A DNA stretch of 64,000 nt. Origin: Micromonospora parathelypteridis (lineage in GTDB: Bacteria > Actinomycetota > Actinomycetes > Mycobacteriales > Micromonosporaceae). The position numbers and the translations under genes were made by a program. Positions 35,860-44,846 of the stretch are shown in pieces (positions within the stretch are counted from its first letter, which is position 1; every line of letters begins with the position of its first letter). The notes beneath the pieces are model-generated. The model was given only the letters and a program-made list of their open reading frames with translations, searched no databases and was not told the origin of the DNA. The DNA lies in NCBI RefSeq assembly GCF_014201145.1, contig NZ_JACHDP010000001.1, positions 1,736,001 through 1,800,000 of the forward strand, in the 5' to 3' direction.

Positions 35860-36669
35860 ATGGCACTGCACCGGACCACCACCCCCCGCCGCCGTCGCGT
35901 CGTCACTCCCGTCGCGCTGGGGCTCGCCACCACCCTCATCGTGCTCGCCGGGTGCGACAACCTGTCGTTCCGCCGGCTCGACTACGACAACACCGAGGAA
36001 GTCCAGGTCACCACGATCCGACTGTCGGGTGGTGCGGGCGACGTGGTGGTCCGCGGCACCGGCCCGGCGTCCCAGGTGCGGATCAAGCGGGTGGTGCGCT
36101 ACCAGGGCGGTGAACCCGACAACGCCCGGTACGAGATCAAAGGCAGCGAGCTGGTGCTGGACACCGACTGCGGCTCGCGGTGCAGCATCTCCTACGAGGT
36201 GACGGTGCCGGAGGGCGTGACGGTGCAGGGCGAGACCAGCTCCGGCAACATCGAGCTGAGCCGGGTCGGCGCGGTGGACGTGCGGCTGAGCTCGGGCGAC
36301 GTGCGGGTCTCCGGTGCGTCTGGCGCGCTCGGGGTGGAGACCCAGTCCGGCAACATCGAGGTGAGCGAGGCCGCCGCCGCGGTACGGCTGCGCGCCTCGT
36401 CCGGAGACATCAGCGCACGCCGGCTGAGCGGCACGGTCGACGCGGAGGCCACCTCCGGCAACGTCAACGTCGAGCTGGACAAGCCCGCCTCGGCCCGGGT
36501 CCACGCGTCCAGCGGTGACGTCACGCTGCTGGTGCCGGAGGGCAGCTACCGGGTCCGGTCCAACGCCGACTCCGGCGACAAGACCGTCACCGTCGCCGAC
36601 AACCCGGCGGCGTCCCTGGTCCTCGACGGTTCGGCCAGCAGCGGCAACCTCACGATCCGCCAGCGTTGA
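35860..36669 (+). CDS. DUF4097-type lipoprotein with beta-helix repeats
   Basis: A 269-residue exported lipoprotein. The signal ends in VLAGCDN (lipobox LAGC). The mature part is made of DUF4097-type repeats: SSGNIELSRVGAVDVRLSSGDVRVSGASGALGVETQSGNIEVSEA and so on, a regular S/TSGxI/V pattern predicted as a beta-helix. Such proteins are adhesin-like and of unknown function. ATG at 35860. Its last 20 bp overlap the 3' end of the convergent acyltransferase gene (36650-36669). Confidence 0.85.
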   Translation: MALHRTTTPRRRRVVTPVALGLATTLIVLAGCDNLSFRRLDYDNTEEVQVTTIRLSGGAGDVVVRGTGPASQVRIKRVVRYQGGEPDNARYEIKGSELVLDTDCGSRCSISYEVTVPEGVTVQGETSSGNIELSRVGAVDVRLSSGDVRVSGASGALGVETQSGNIEVSEAAAAVRLRASSGDISARRLSGTVDAEATSGNVNVELDKPASARVHASSGDVTLLVPEGSYRVRSNADSGDKTVTVADNPAASLVLDGSASSGNLTIRQR

Positions 36670-37756
36670 TCTCGACGCTGGCGGATTCCCCGGCCACCCG
36701 CTGCGCCGGTACCACCGTTCGTTCGCCGGTCGCCTCCGCCGCCCCGGCGGACGGGACCGGGCCGCCGGGGATCAGCTCCGGGCGGCGACGGGCGGCGACG
36801 TCCTCGACCCAGCCGATGGCCAAGGTGACCAGCCCGACCAGCGCGAAGACCAGCAGCACCCGAATGGCCAACCCCACCGGCTGCCGAGGGGACCAACCCA
36901 CCACGCTGACCAGCGGGGTGAGCGCCACCACGAACGGCATGTGCCAGAGGTAGATGGTGAGCGCCCGTCGGTTGACCACGGTCACCGCCCGGTCGAACAG
37001 TCGGCTGCGACCCAGCCAGCCCACCCCGGACGGTGCCCGACCCAACACGATCAGGATGAACGCGGCCGACCAGAGGGCGTTGCCCAGGTGGTTGTCGTTC
37101 AGGTCGTACCCGCGGGGACCGGGATGCCCGACGATCCAGGCGCCGCCGCCGACCGCGAGTGCGAGTGCCAGCGGGTAGAGCAACCAGCCGGAGAGCCGGC
37201 GCAGCATCCCGGCGTGATGGGCGAAGCCGAGCATCCACGCTCCGAAATAGAGCCCGAACTCACGCAGCACCGGCGGCGCCGCCGGGTAGATCCCCGCCTC
37301 GATCGCCACCAGCAGGAGGTACGGCGCCAGCAGGGTGAGCAGAGGGGCACGCCGGAACAGCCAGAACGCGACAGGTGAGGCGAGCACGAACCACAGGTAG
37401 TCGCGCAGGTACCAGATGATGCTCAGCGCCAGGGCACCCCAGTTGTTGGCGGGCGGGTCGGCGATCGGAAACAGCCACAGCAGAACTCGGGGTGTCAGCG
37501 CCATCCCGCTGAGCAGCATGGCCGGTACGAAGACCACGGCGAGCACCCAGAGCGACGGCAGCAGTCGGCGCAGTCGACGCCCGACCGCCGCCGGCCCGGA
37601 GCGGGTCAGCGACGCGGCCATCAGCGAACCGGCCAGCGCGAACATCACCGACATGGCGGGGAAGACGAGGGTGAGGGTCGCGTACCCGGTGACGTGGTAG
37701 ACGATCACTCGGACGATGGCCAGGAAACGGAGCAGATCGAGATACCTGTTGCGCAT
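36650..37756 (-). CDS. Acyltransferase family 3 membrane protein
   Basis: A 368-residue multi-pass membrane protein of the acyltransferase 3 family, which transfers acyl groups to sugars or other surface molecules. The start MRNRYLDLLRFLAIVRVIVYHV contains the family's R-x10-H pattern (Arg10 and His21 are the likely catalytic pair), and later segments are typical (YLWHMPFVVAL). The C-terminal tail is basic and Ala/Gly/Glu-rich. It overlaps the convergent DUF4097 gene by 20 bp. Its substrate is unknown. Confidence 0.87.
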   Translation of the reverse strand: MRNRYLDLLRFLAIVRVIVYHVTGYATLTLVFPAMSVMFALAGSLMAASLTRSGPAAVGRRLRRLLPSLWVLAVVFVPAMLLSGMALTPRVLLWLFPIADPPANNWGALALSIIWYLRDYLWFVLASPVAFWLFRRAPLLTLLAPYLLLVAIEAGIYPAAPPVLREFGLYFGAWMLGFAHHAGMLRRLSGWLLYPLALALAVGGGAWIVGHPGPRGYDLNDNHLGNALWSAAFILIVLGRAPSGVGWLGRSRLFDRAVTVVNRRALTIYLWHMPFVVALTPLVSVVGWSPRQPVGLAIRVLLVFALVGLVTLAIGWVEDVAARRRPELIPGGPVPSAGAAEATGERTVVPAQRVAGESASVEINAGGS

Positions 37757-37913
37757 CAGCCTGCATCTCGGTCGGGGACGCGGGGCATACCTCCCCTACC
37801 CTGCGCGGCTCCCACACCAAACGGCCGCGACCCCCACCCAAACGTGAACTTCCCCATCTGCCCGACCGAAGACGATCATGTCGCCGGCCGGGCACCCGCC
37901 TCGGCGGGGTAGG

Positions 37914-38819
37914 TCAGAAGCCCAGCTTGCGCAACTGCTTCGGGTCGCGCTGCCAGTCCTTCGCGACCCGCACGTGCAGGTCGAGATAGACCCGGCCGCC
38001 CAGCAACTCCTCGATCTGCCGGCGGGCGTTGGTGCCGACCTCCTTGAGGCGGCTCGCCTTGTGACCGAGCACGATGGCCTTCTGGCTGGGCCGCTCCACG
38101 TACAGGTCGGCGTAGATCTTCATGACCTGACCCTCAGGGATCATCTCCTCCACCACCACGGCGATGGAGTGCGGCAGCTCGTCGCGGACCCCCTCCAGGG
38201 CGGCTTCCCGGATCAGCTCCGCGACCAGCACCTGCTCGGGATCGTCGGTCAGCATGTCGTCCGGGTAGAGCTGCGGCGACGGCGGCAGGTATTTGGTCAT
38301 CACATCGACGAGCGTGTCCACCTGGTGCCCGGAGACCGCGCTCACCGGCACGATCTCGGCGAACTCCCCCATCTCGCTGACCGCGAGCAACTGCTCCGCC
38401 AGGCGACGCTTGTCCACCAGGTCGGTCTTGGTGACCACCGCCAGCACGGTCGCCTTCAGCTCGGCCAGCTCACCGCTGATGAACCGGTCGCCGCGCCCGA
38501 CCGGCTCGTCGGCCGGGATGCAGAGGCCGATCACGTCGACCTCCGTCCAGGTCGACCGGACCAGATCATTGAGGCGCTCGCCGAGCAGGGTACGGGGACG
38601 GTGCAGACCTGGCGTGTCGACCAGGACCAGCTGCGATTCCGGACGGTGCAGCACGGCCCGGATGACGTGCCGGGTGGTCTGCGGCTTGTTCGAGGTGATC
38701 GCGATCTTGGTGCCGACGATGGCGTTGGTCAGCGTCGACTTGCCCGCGTTGGGCCGGCCGACGAAGCAACCGAAACCGGCCCGGTACGGCCGTGCCTGCG
38801 GGTCCTGCACGGGGCTCAC
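37914..38819 (-). CDS. era: GTPase Era
   Basis: A 301-residue ribosome-assembly GTPase that binds the 3' end of 16S rRNA. G1 is GRPNAGKSTLTN, G3 is DTPG, G4 is TKTDLVDK; the C-terminal KH domain includes QKAIVLGHKASRLKEVGTNARRQIEELLGGRVYLDLHVRVAKDW. GTG at 38819 overlaps the TGA of the upstream cdd-like gene (GTGA). It is the final gene of the phoH-ybeY-CBS-cdd-era operon. Length and motifs are complete. Confidence 0.97.
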   Translation of the reverse strand: MSPVQDPQARPYRAGFGCFVGRPNAGKSTLTNAIVGTKIAITSNKPQTTRHVIRAVLHRPESQLVLVDTPGLHRPRTLLGERLNDLVRSTWTEVDVIGLCIPADEPVGRGDRFISGELAELKATVLAVVTKTDLVDKRRLAEQLLAVSEMGEFAEIVPVSAVSGHQVDTLVDVMTKYLPPSPQLYPDDMLTDDPEQVLVAELIREAALEGVRDELPHSIAVVVEEMIPEGQVMKIYADLYVERPSQKAIVLGHKASRLKEVGTNARRQIEELLGGRVYLDLHVRVAKDWQRDPKQLRKLGF

Positions 38820-39202
38820 TGAGTCACCGTGCCGAGGATCGTGCCGTCCGGGGCGGCCACGTGGATCGGCGCGTCCACCGCGAGGTCCCGTACCGCCGCA
38901 TGCCCGGCGCCGTCCAGGGTCGAAGCCTCGGTCACCACCGCCGCGGCCTCCAGCCGGCTCGCCCCGGCCGCCACGGCCGACGCGACCGCCAACTGCAACG
39001 CGGTGAGGGTCAGCGAGGGCAGCGCGACACTGGCCGCGGCGTACGTCCGGCCGTCCTGATCCCGGACCGCGGCGCCCTCTACGGCGCCGACCCGTCCGCG
39101 TGCTCCCCGGGCCAGGACGACGAGTTTGCCGTCCTCGGCGCTCAGCGCGGCCGACGCGGTGGGGGCGGGCCGGGCGGCAGGCGCGGCGGGTGTGTCAGGC
39201 AT
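38816..39202 (-). CDS. Cytidine deaminase-like protein lacking zinc ligands
   Basis: A 128-residue protein with the fold signature of cytidine deaminases (VGAVEGAAVRDQDGRTYAAASVALPSLTLTALQLAVASAVAAGASRLEAAAVV). The catalytic HAE/CAE and PCxxC zinc motifs are absent: the usual Cys-Ala-Glu region reads TALQLAVASA, and the PCGxC position reads DGAGHAAV. It is therefore a degenerate, probably non-catalytic homologue. It occupies the conserved slot between the CBS-domain gene and era seen across actinobacteria. ATG at 39202 overlaps the upstream gene by 8 bp, and its stop overlaps the era start. Confidence 0.8.
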   Translation of the reverse strand: MPDTPAAPAARPAPTASAALSAEDGKLVVLARGARGRVGAVEGAAVRDQDGRTYAAASVALPSLTLTALQLAVASAVAAGASRLEAAAVVTEASTLDGAGHAAVRDLAVDAPIHVAAPDGTILGTVTQ

Positions 39203-40595
39203 CGGCGGATTGCCTCTCGTCGTCTCGATAGTTGTTCGTGTCGTGCCCGGGGCCGGCGTGCTCGCCGCGCCCCGCAGTGTCCTGCTCCTGGCCCGACTCC
39301 ACCCGGCTGACCAGGACGGTGTCGATCCGGTTGCGTCGGCCGGTGGTGCCCTCGGCGACCAGCCGGAGACCGGCGACCTCGACCTCCGCGCCGGGGATCG
39401 GCACGCGTCCCAGCGACTGGGCCAGCAGGCCACCGACCGTCTCCACCTCGTCCGTGGGCAGATCGGTGTCGAACATCTCGCCCAGAGTCTCCACCGGCAG
39501 GCGGGCGGTCACCCGCACCGAGGAGTCCGCCAGACGTTCGACGGGCGGGCGTTCGACATCGTACTCGTCGGTGATCTCACCGACGATTTCCTCCAGGATG
39601 TCCTCGATGGTGACCAGACCGCCGGTGCCGCCGTATTCGTCGACCACGATGACCAGGTGGTTGCGGGCCGCCTGCATCTCCGACAGCAGGTCGTCGACCG
39701 GCTTGGACTCCGGTACGAAGGTCGCCGGACGCATCAGCTCGGCCACCGGCAACTGCTCGGCCTCCGGGTCTCCGCCGCGGGAGCGCCGGATCAGATCCTT
39801 GAGGTAGAGCACACCGAGCACGTCGTCGACGCTCTCGCCGATCACCGGGATGCGGGAGAAACCGGAACGCAGGAAGAGCACCAACGCCTGCGCGAGCGTC
39901 TTGCCTTCCTCGATCCACACCATCTCGGTACGCGGCACCATCACCTCGCGGGCGATGGTGTCACCGAGCGCGAAGACCGAGTGGATCATCTGACGCTCGC
40001 CGTGCTCGACCACACCGCGCTGCTCGGCCAGGTCGACCAGCTCACGCAACTCGACCTGGCTGGCGAAGGGCCCCTCCCGGAAGCCGCGCCCCGGGGTCAC
40101 CGCGTTGCCGATCAGGATCAGCAGCGACGCGAGCGGGTTGAGCGCCCGGCCCAGCCAGCGGACCAATGGCGCCACCGCTCGACCCACGGCGTACGCGTGC
40201 TGCCGGCCGATGGTGCGCGGAGCGACGCCGACCACCACGAAGCTGACCACGGTCATCGCGCCGGCGGTCACCAGAGCGGCCCGCCAGCCGGCGCCGAAGC
40301 TGTCCACCGCGACCAGCGCCACCAGTGTGGTGGCGGTCAGCTCGGCGAGCAGCCGCAACAGCAGGAGCAGATTGAGGTGCCGGACGACGTCGCCGGCGAC
40401 GACCTGGAGGGTGCGCGCGCCCCGCACGCCGTCGCGGGCCAGCTCGGCAGCCCGGGCTGGCGAGACCGCGGCGAGCGCCGCCTCGGTCATCGCGATCAGA
40501 CCGGCCAACACCACCAAGCCGGCCGCGAAGACGATCAGCTGCAGGTCGGGAAGGCCGGCGGTGGCGCCGGCCGCCAGTAACGGAGGAGTGGACAT
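39195..40595 (-). CDS. CNNM/CorC-type membrane protein with CBS domains (hemolysin family)
   Basis: A 466-residue protein: an N-terminal membrane region of about three or four helices (DUF21-type, residues 15-140), two CBS domains (about 205-330; MVPRTEMVWIEEGKTLAQAL and VVDEYGGTGGLVTIEDILEEIVGEITDEYD), and a C-terminal CorC/HlyC domain. These proteins are linked to magnesium or cobalt efflux. The ATG at 40595 overlaps the ybeY stop codon by one base (TGATG); a GTG three bases upstream is also possible. It is the third gene of the phoH-ybeY-era operon. Confidence 0.92.
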   Translation of the reverse strand: MSTPPLLAAGATAGLPDLQLIVFAAGLVVLAGLIAMTEAALAAVSPARAAELARDGVRGARTLQVVAGDVVRHLNLLLLLRLLAELTATTLVALVAVDSFGAGWRAALVTAGAMTVVSFVVVGVAPRTIGRQHAYAVGRAVAPLVRWLGRALNPLASLLILIGNAVTPGRGFREGPFASQVELRELVDLAEQRGVVEHGERQMIHSVFALGDTIAREVMVPRTEMVWIEEGKTLAQALVLFLRSGFSRIPVIGESVDDVLGVLYLKDLIRRSRGGDPEAEQLPVAELMRPATFVPESKPVDDLLSEMQAARNHLVIVVDEYGGTGGLVTIEDILEEIVGEITDEYDVERPPVERLADSSVRVTARLPVETLGEMFDTDLPTDEVETVGGLLAQSLGRVPIPGAEVEVAGLRLVAEGTTGRRNRIDTVLVSRVESGQEQDTAGRGEHAGPGHDTNNYRDDERQSADA

Positions 40596-41068
40596 CACTG
40601 GGTGCGGGTCGACCGCCAGCTCGTGAGCAGGCGAGCCTGGAGAGCGAACATCTCCCGCTCCTCCTCCGGCTCGGCGTGGTCGTAGCCGAGCAGGTGCAGC
40701 ACCCCGTGCACGGTGAGCAGGTGCAGCTCGTCGGCCGGTGCGTGCCCGGCGGTCGCCGCCTGCTTGGCCGCGACCTCCGGGCAGAGCACGATGTCGCCGA
40801 GCAGGGCGGGCTCGCCGCCGGCGGGCGCGGACTCACCCGGGCCGTGATCGACGCTGCCCTCGTCCATGGGGAAGGCGAGCACGTCGGTCGGGCCGTCGCC
40901 ACCCATCCAGCGGTGGTTCAGCTCGGTCATGTAGTCGATGTCGACCAGCAGCACGGACAGCTCGGCGAGGGGGTTGACCCCCATCTCGTCGAGGGCGTGC
41001 CGGGCGACGGCGAGCACGGCGTCGGTGTCGACCTCGACACCGGACTCGTTGGCGATCTCGATGGACAA
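40595..41068 (-). CDS. ybeY: Endoribonuclease YbeY
   Basis: A 157-residue metal-dependent RNase needed for 16S rRNA 3'-end maturation and ribosome quality control. The UPF0054 motif [11 protein letters not shown] (H-x3-H-x5-H) holds the zinc. A TTG start at 41068 is inferred: a GAGGA site lies 7 nt upstream, and the sequence then reads [14 protein letters not shown]. It is 15 bp after phoH, and its stop overlaps the next gene's start codon. The PhoH/YbeY pairing is conserved across bacteria. Confidence 0.95.
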   Translation of the reverse strand: MSIEIANESGVEVDTDAVLAVARHALDEMGVNPLAELSVLLVDIDYMTELNHRWMGGDGPTDVLAFPMDEGSVDHGPGESAPAGGEPALLGDIVLCPEVAAKQAATAGHAPADELHLLTVHGVLHLLGYDHAEPEEEREMFALQARLLTSWRSTRTQ

Positions 41069-41083
41069 CTGCTTTCCTCTGCT

Positions 41084-42142
41084 TTAGCGGCGACGGCCGG
41101 CACGGCCGCCCTGGGCGGGTCGCCCCGGCACGGCGTGAACGCCCTGCGCCTGCTGATTCTCCCGCTCGGCGTCCCAGCGGGCGTACGCGTCGACGATCTC
41201 CCCGACCAGCCGGTGACGGACCACGTCGGAGCTGGACAACTGGGCGAAGTGCACGTCGTCGACGTTTTCCAGGATCTCCCGAACGACCCGCAGGCCGCTG
41301 CTGGTCCCGCCGGGAAGGTCCACCTGGGTGATGTCACCGGTCACGACGATCTTGGAGTTGAAGCCGAGCCGGGTGAGGAACATCTTCATCTGCTCGGGCG
41401 TCGTGTTCTGTGCCTCGTCCAGGATGATGAACGCGTCGCTGAGGGTCCTACCGCGCATGTACGCGAGTGGCGCGACCTCGATCGTCCCCTGGGCCATCAG
41501 CTTCGGGATCGTCTCCGGGTCGAGCATCTCGTGCAGCGCGTCGTAGAGCGGGCGCAGGTACGGGTCGATCTTCTCGTTGAGCGTGCCGGGCAGGAAGCCC
41601 AGGCGCTCGCCCGCCTCCACCGCCGGCCGGGTCAGGATGATCCGGTTGACCTGCTTGGCCTGCAACGCCTGGACGGCCTTCGCCATGGCCAGGTAGGTCT
41701 TTCCGGTGCCGGCCGGGCCGATGCCGAAGACGATGGTGTTGGAGTCGATCGCGTCGACGTACCGCTTCTGCCCAAGCGTCTTGGGGCGGATGGTGCGCCC
41801 GCGATGGGAGAGGATGTTGAGCGTCAGAACCTCGGCGGGCCGCTCGGCACTGCCCTGCTCGAGCATGCCGACGGTACGCCGGACGGCGTCAGTGGTCAGG
41901 GTCTCGCCTTTCTCGATGAGTTCGAGCAGCTCACTGAAGACCCGCTCGGCGAGGGCGTTGTCCGCGGGCTCACCGGTGATGGTGATCTCGTTGCCGCGTA
42001 CGTGCACGTCACTGTTGACCGAGCGTTCGACGAGTCGGAGGATCTCGTCGCCTGCGCCGAGCAGATTGACCATGATCTTCGGGTCGGGCACGGTGATCCT
42101 GGTCTGCACCCGGGGCGGGCCGGGAGGTGGGGTGCCGGTCAT
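41084..42142 (-). CDS. phoH: PhoH-like protein (YbeZ type ATPase)
   Basis: A 352-residue PhoH-family ATPase. After a short N-terminal KH-like segment comes the P-loop domain with Walker A GPAGTGKT and Walker [11 protein letters not shown], then [19 protein letters not shown]. PhoH/YbeZ acts with YbeY in ribosome assembly or RNA turnover. ATG at 42142 ([14 protein letters not shown]) was chosen, as an open frame runs 39 residues further upstream without a ribosome site. It heads the operon phoH-ybeY-CBS-cdd-era. Confidence 0.93.
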   Translation of the reverse strand: MTGTPPPGPPRVQTRITVPDPKIMVNLLGAGDEILRLVERSVNSDVHVRGNEITITGEPADNALAERVFSELLELIEKGETLTTDAVRRTVGMLEQGSAERPAEVLTLNILSHRGRTIRPKTLGQKRYVDAIDSNTIVFGIGPAGTGKTYLAMAKAVQALQAKQVNRIILTRPAVEAGERLGFLPGTLNEKIDPYLRPLYDALHEMLDPETIPKLMAQGTIEVAPLAYMRGRTLSDAFIILDEAQNTTPEQMKMFLTRLGFNSKIVVTGDITQVDLPGGTSSGLRVVREILENVDDVHFAQLSSSDVVRHRLVGEIVDAYARWDAERENQQAQGVHAVPGRPAQGGRAGRRR

Positions 42143-42274
42143 AGGTCGGGCCGAAGGGCCCTGCGCCACCTGCTCTCGATCTCGAAGCCGGCTCTGCTGG
42201 CACGGCGTGCGGACGTTCCACCCATCGTATCGGGTCAACGCAGGGCGCATCGCGCCCATTTCCGCTGGCCGCGA

Positions 42275-43663
42275 TCAACTCCCGGCCCGGAAGTCGTACC
42301 GGTCGAAGGTCTCCTGGTGACGGGTGAACCGGTACGTCGCCCAGTGCATCCGGACCACCGCGCCGGTCTCGTCCCGGGTCAGCCGCAGCAGCTCACCGAC
42401 CTCCCGACCGGAGACCGTGCGGAACACGTCCGGCTGGTCCGGCAGTGGGGTGAAGATCGCCGGTGGGCGTCCGGCGGGGTCGCCGACCCCCCGCGCCCGC
42501 AGGGCGCCGTCGTGCCAGGAGAAGACGTACTCGAAGCCCTCGCCCCACCAGCGTCCGAGCACTCCCCGCAGGGCCGCCGGGGCGGGTGCGCCGGGCCGCC
42601 ACGGCTCGATCTCGGCCGGGTCGTGCTCGACCGCCGCCGCGAGCAGCCGGTGCGGCAGATCGAACACCTCGGCCGCCGTGCCGGACGAGCCGAGCACCGC
42701 GGCACCCATCGCGCCGGCCGTGCCGTCGCCTCCTCGCCGGCCGTACGCTCCGGCGAGGAAACCGGGCATCGCCCCGTCGTGCCCCACGTGCACCACCCGA
42801 TCCCCCTGTGGGACCAGGATCAGCCCGAGACCGAAGCCCGCGCCCCAGAGCGTCTCGTCGGTGGTGGTCACCGGCCAGCGCATCTCGTCCAGCGTGGCGG
42901 GAGCGAGGACCGCGCCGGCCGGGTCCAGCGCGGCCGGGTCGGCGAGGAACGCCGCCCAGCGGGCCATGTCGGTCGCGGTGCTCCAGAGCTGGGCGGCCGG
43001 ACCGACCGCGCCGAAATCGGTCGGCGGCTCCGGGTGTGCCTCGTCGGAGTACGCGTCGACCAGGAATCCGGTGGCCGCCGTCGGCCGAGGGGTCACCGTG
43101 GTGTCGGTCAGCCCCAGCGGCGTCAGGACCCGCTCGGTGAGCGACTGCGCCCAGCTCTCGCCGCGCAGCCGGGCGACGAGTTGCCCGAGCACGGCCATGC
43201 CCAGGTTGGAGTAGTGGAACCGGCGGCCCGTCGGCAGCACCCGCTCGGCCCGGTCCAGCTCAGCCAGCAACTGCTCGGCGTCCGGCGCGCGCAGGCTGTC
43301 CCAGACGTCGCCGAACGGCTCGCGTTGCAGGCCACCGGTGTGCGACAGCAACCGGCGGACGGTCAGCTCGCCGTGTGCGGGGAGATCCAGGTGCCGGCCG
43401 ATCGGGTCGTCCAGGTCCAGCAGCCCGTCGTCGCGGCACTGCAGCGTGAGCACCGCGGTGAAGGTCTTGGTGATCGAGCCGATCCGGAACTGGGTGCCCG
43501 GCCCCAGCGGGTCGTCGGTGCCGGTCGCGCCGATGGTGCAGGTCCAGAGCGGTCGGTCGGCCCGGTGCAGCGCCGCCGACACCGCCGGCACCCGCGCATC
43601 GGCCTGCACCCGCCGGACCAGCCGGCCCAGGCGCTCGTCCACGCGACTACCGGGTTCGCTCAT
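42275..43663 (-). CDS. Serine hydrolase, beta-lactamase/D,D-peptidase fold
   Basis: A 462-residue protein with the class C beta-lactamase fold. The catalytic S-x-x-K is in RIGSITKTFTA (Ser63, Lys66) and the second motif Y-x-N in HYSNLGMA. No signal peptide is seen, so it is likely cytoplasmic; such proteins include esterases, D-aminopeptidases and PBP4*-like enzymes. The C-terminal third is an extra beta domain. Its ATG overlaps the HIT gene's TGA (ATGA), so they are coupled. Its 3' end is 132 bp upstream of phoH on the same strand. Confidence 0.88.
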   Translation of the reverse strand: MSEPGSRVDERLGRLVRRVQADARVPAVSAALHRADRPLWTCTIGATGTDDPLGPGTQFRIGSITKTFTAVLTLQCRDDGLLDLDDPIGRHLDLPAHGELTVRRLLSHTGGLQREPFGDVWDSLRAPDAEQLLAELDRAERVLPTGRRFHYSNLGMAVLGQLVARLRGESWAQSLTERVLTPLGLTDTTVTPRPTAATGFLVDAYSDEAHPEPPTDFGAVGPAAQLWSTATDMARWAAFLADPAALDPAGAVLAPATLDEMRWPVTTTDETLWGAGFGLGLILVPQGDRVVHVGHDGAMPGFLAGAYGRRGGDGTAGAMGAAVLGSSGTAAEVFDLPHRLLAAAVEHDPAEIEPWRPGAPAPAALRGVLGRWWGEGFEYVFSWHDGALRARGVGDPAGRPPAIFTPLPDQPDVFRTVSGREVGELLRLTRDETGAVVRMHWATYRFTRHQETFDRYDFRAGS

Positions 43664-44019
43664 GCCAGGTTCCGAGCGAGCATCGGGCCGAGCGGTGCGC
43701 CGCCGAGCAGATGTGCGTGCACGTGGAACACCTCCTGACCGCCGTACGCGCCGGTGTTGAACATCAACCGGAACCCGTCGCCGAGCAGGCCCTCGTCCTC
43801 GGCCACCGCGGCCGACGTCGCCAGCACGTCCGCGGCCAACGCCGGGTCACCCTGGGCGAGCGTGGCGATGTCCGCGTAGTGCTCCTTCGGAATGACCAGG
43901 ACGTGCACCGGCGCCTTCGGGTCGATGTCACGGAAGGCGAGCGTGGTGTCGGTCTCCCGGACCACGGTGGCCGGAATCTCCCCGGCGACGATGCGGCAGA
44001 ACAGGCAGTCGGATCCCAT
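43660..44019 (-). CDS. HIT-family nucleotide hydrolase
   Basis: A 119-residue protein with the histidine-triad motif HVHAHLLGG near the C terminus and the typical start CLFCRIVAGEIPATVVRET. HIT proteins of this branch (Hint-like) hydrolyse adenosine phosphoramidates. The Cys pair in CLFC is common. The TGA overlaps the ATG of the serine hydrolase. The divergent SDR gene starts 43 bp upstream. In M. tuberculosis a HIT gene lies near this block too; whether it is orthologous is not checked. Confidence 0.93.
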   Translation of the reverse strand: MGSDCLFCRIVAGEIPATVVRETDTTLAFRDIDPKAPVHVLVIPKEHYADIATLAQGDPALAADVLATSAAVAEDEGLLGDGFRLMFNTGAYGGQEVFHVHAHLLGGAPLGPMLARNLA

Positions 44020-44062
44020 CCGGGCAGTGTAAGGAAAAGACTGCTGAGGCAGGATGGCCGGC

Positions 44063-44824
44063 ATGACGGATCGAGCGGTACTCGTGACCGGTGCTTCGCG
44101 CGGAATCGGCCGGGCGGTGGCGACGGCGTTCGCGACAGGTGGTGACCGGGTGGCGATCCACCACCGCGACTCCGGCGACGCGGCCGAGGAACTGCGCGCG
44201 CAACTGCCCGGCACCGGGCACGTGGTGGTCCGCGCCGACCTCACCGACCCGGACGCGGTCCGGGCCATGGTCGACCGGTCCGCCGAACTGCTCGGCGGGC
44301 TGGACGTGCTGGTCAACAACGCCGGGATGTACGGCGACCGGGACGACCCGCACCCCATCTTCGGCGCGTCCTACGAGCAGTGGCAGAAGCGCTGGCGGCA
44401 GGTGCTGGAGACCAACCTGACCGGTGCGGGAAACGTCACCTGGTGCGCTGCCCAGCACATGCGGGAACGCGGCGGTCGGATCGTCAACGTCTCGTCCCGA
44501 GGCGCCTTCCGCGGCGAGCCGGACCAGCCGGCGTACGGCGCCAGCAAGGCGGGACTGAACGCGCTGGGCCAGTCCCTCGCCGTGGCGCTCGCGCCGTACG
44601 GCATCGCGGTCGCCACCGTCGCGCCGGGCTTCGTGGCGACCGACATGGTCGCCGAGCGCCTGGGCGGCGAGCAGGGCGCGGCCATCCGGGCGCAGAGCCC
44701 GTTCGACCGGGTGGCCCGACCGGAGGAGATCGCCGCCGCGGTGCACTGGCTGGCCTCGCCGGAGGCCGAGTGGGCCTCCGGCACGATCGTCGACCTCAAC
44801 GGCGCTTCCTACCTGCGCAGCTGA
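44063..44824 (+). CDS. SDR-family oxidoreductase (FabG-like)
   Basis: A 253-residue short-chain dehydrogenase. The NAD(P) motif is VTGASRGIGRAVATAF, NNAG is at NNAGMYG, the catalytic Ser is in NVSSRGAF and the Tyr-x-x-x-Lys is in AYGASKAGL. All catalytic residues are present. ATG at 44063 gives MTDRAVLVTG; an ATG at 44054 is also in frame. It could be a 3-ketoacyl-ACP reductase or another sugar/keto reductase; the substrate is not known. Confidence 0.9.
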   Translation: MTDRAVLVTGASRGIGRAVATAFATGGDRVAIHHRDSGDAAEELRAQLPGTGHVVVRADLTDPDAVRAMVDRSAELLGGLDVLVNNAGMYGDRDDPHPIFGASYEQWQKRWRQVLETNLTGAGNVTWCAAQHMRERGGRIVNVSSRGAFRGEPDQPAYGASKAGLNALGQSLAVALAPYGIAVATVAPGFVATDMVAERLGGEQGAAIRAQSPFDRVARPEEIAAAVHWLASPEAEWASGTIVDLNGASYLRS

Positions 44825-44846
44825 ACCACGAGCGGCAGGGCTGGAA

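Noticed and set aside
40676..43738. A long plus-strand open frame of about 1020 codons
   Set aside because: It runs opposite ybeY, phoH and the serine hydrolase gene, all with clear motifs on the minus strand. It is a GC-driven shadow frame.
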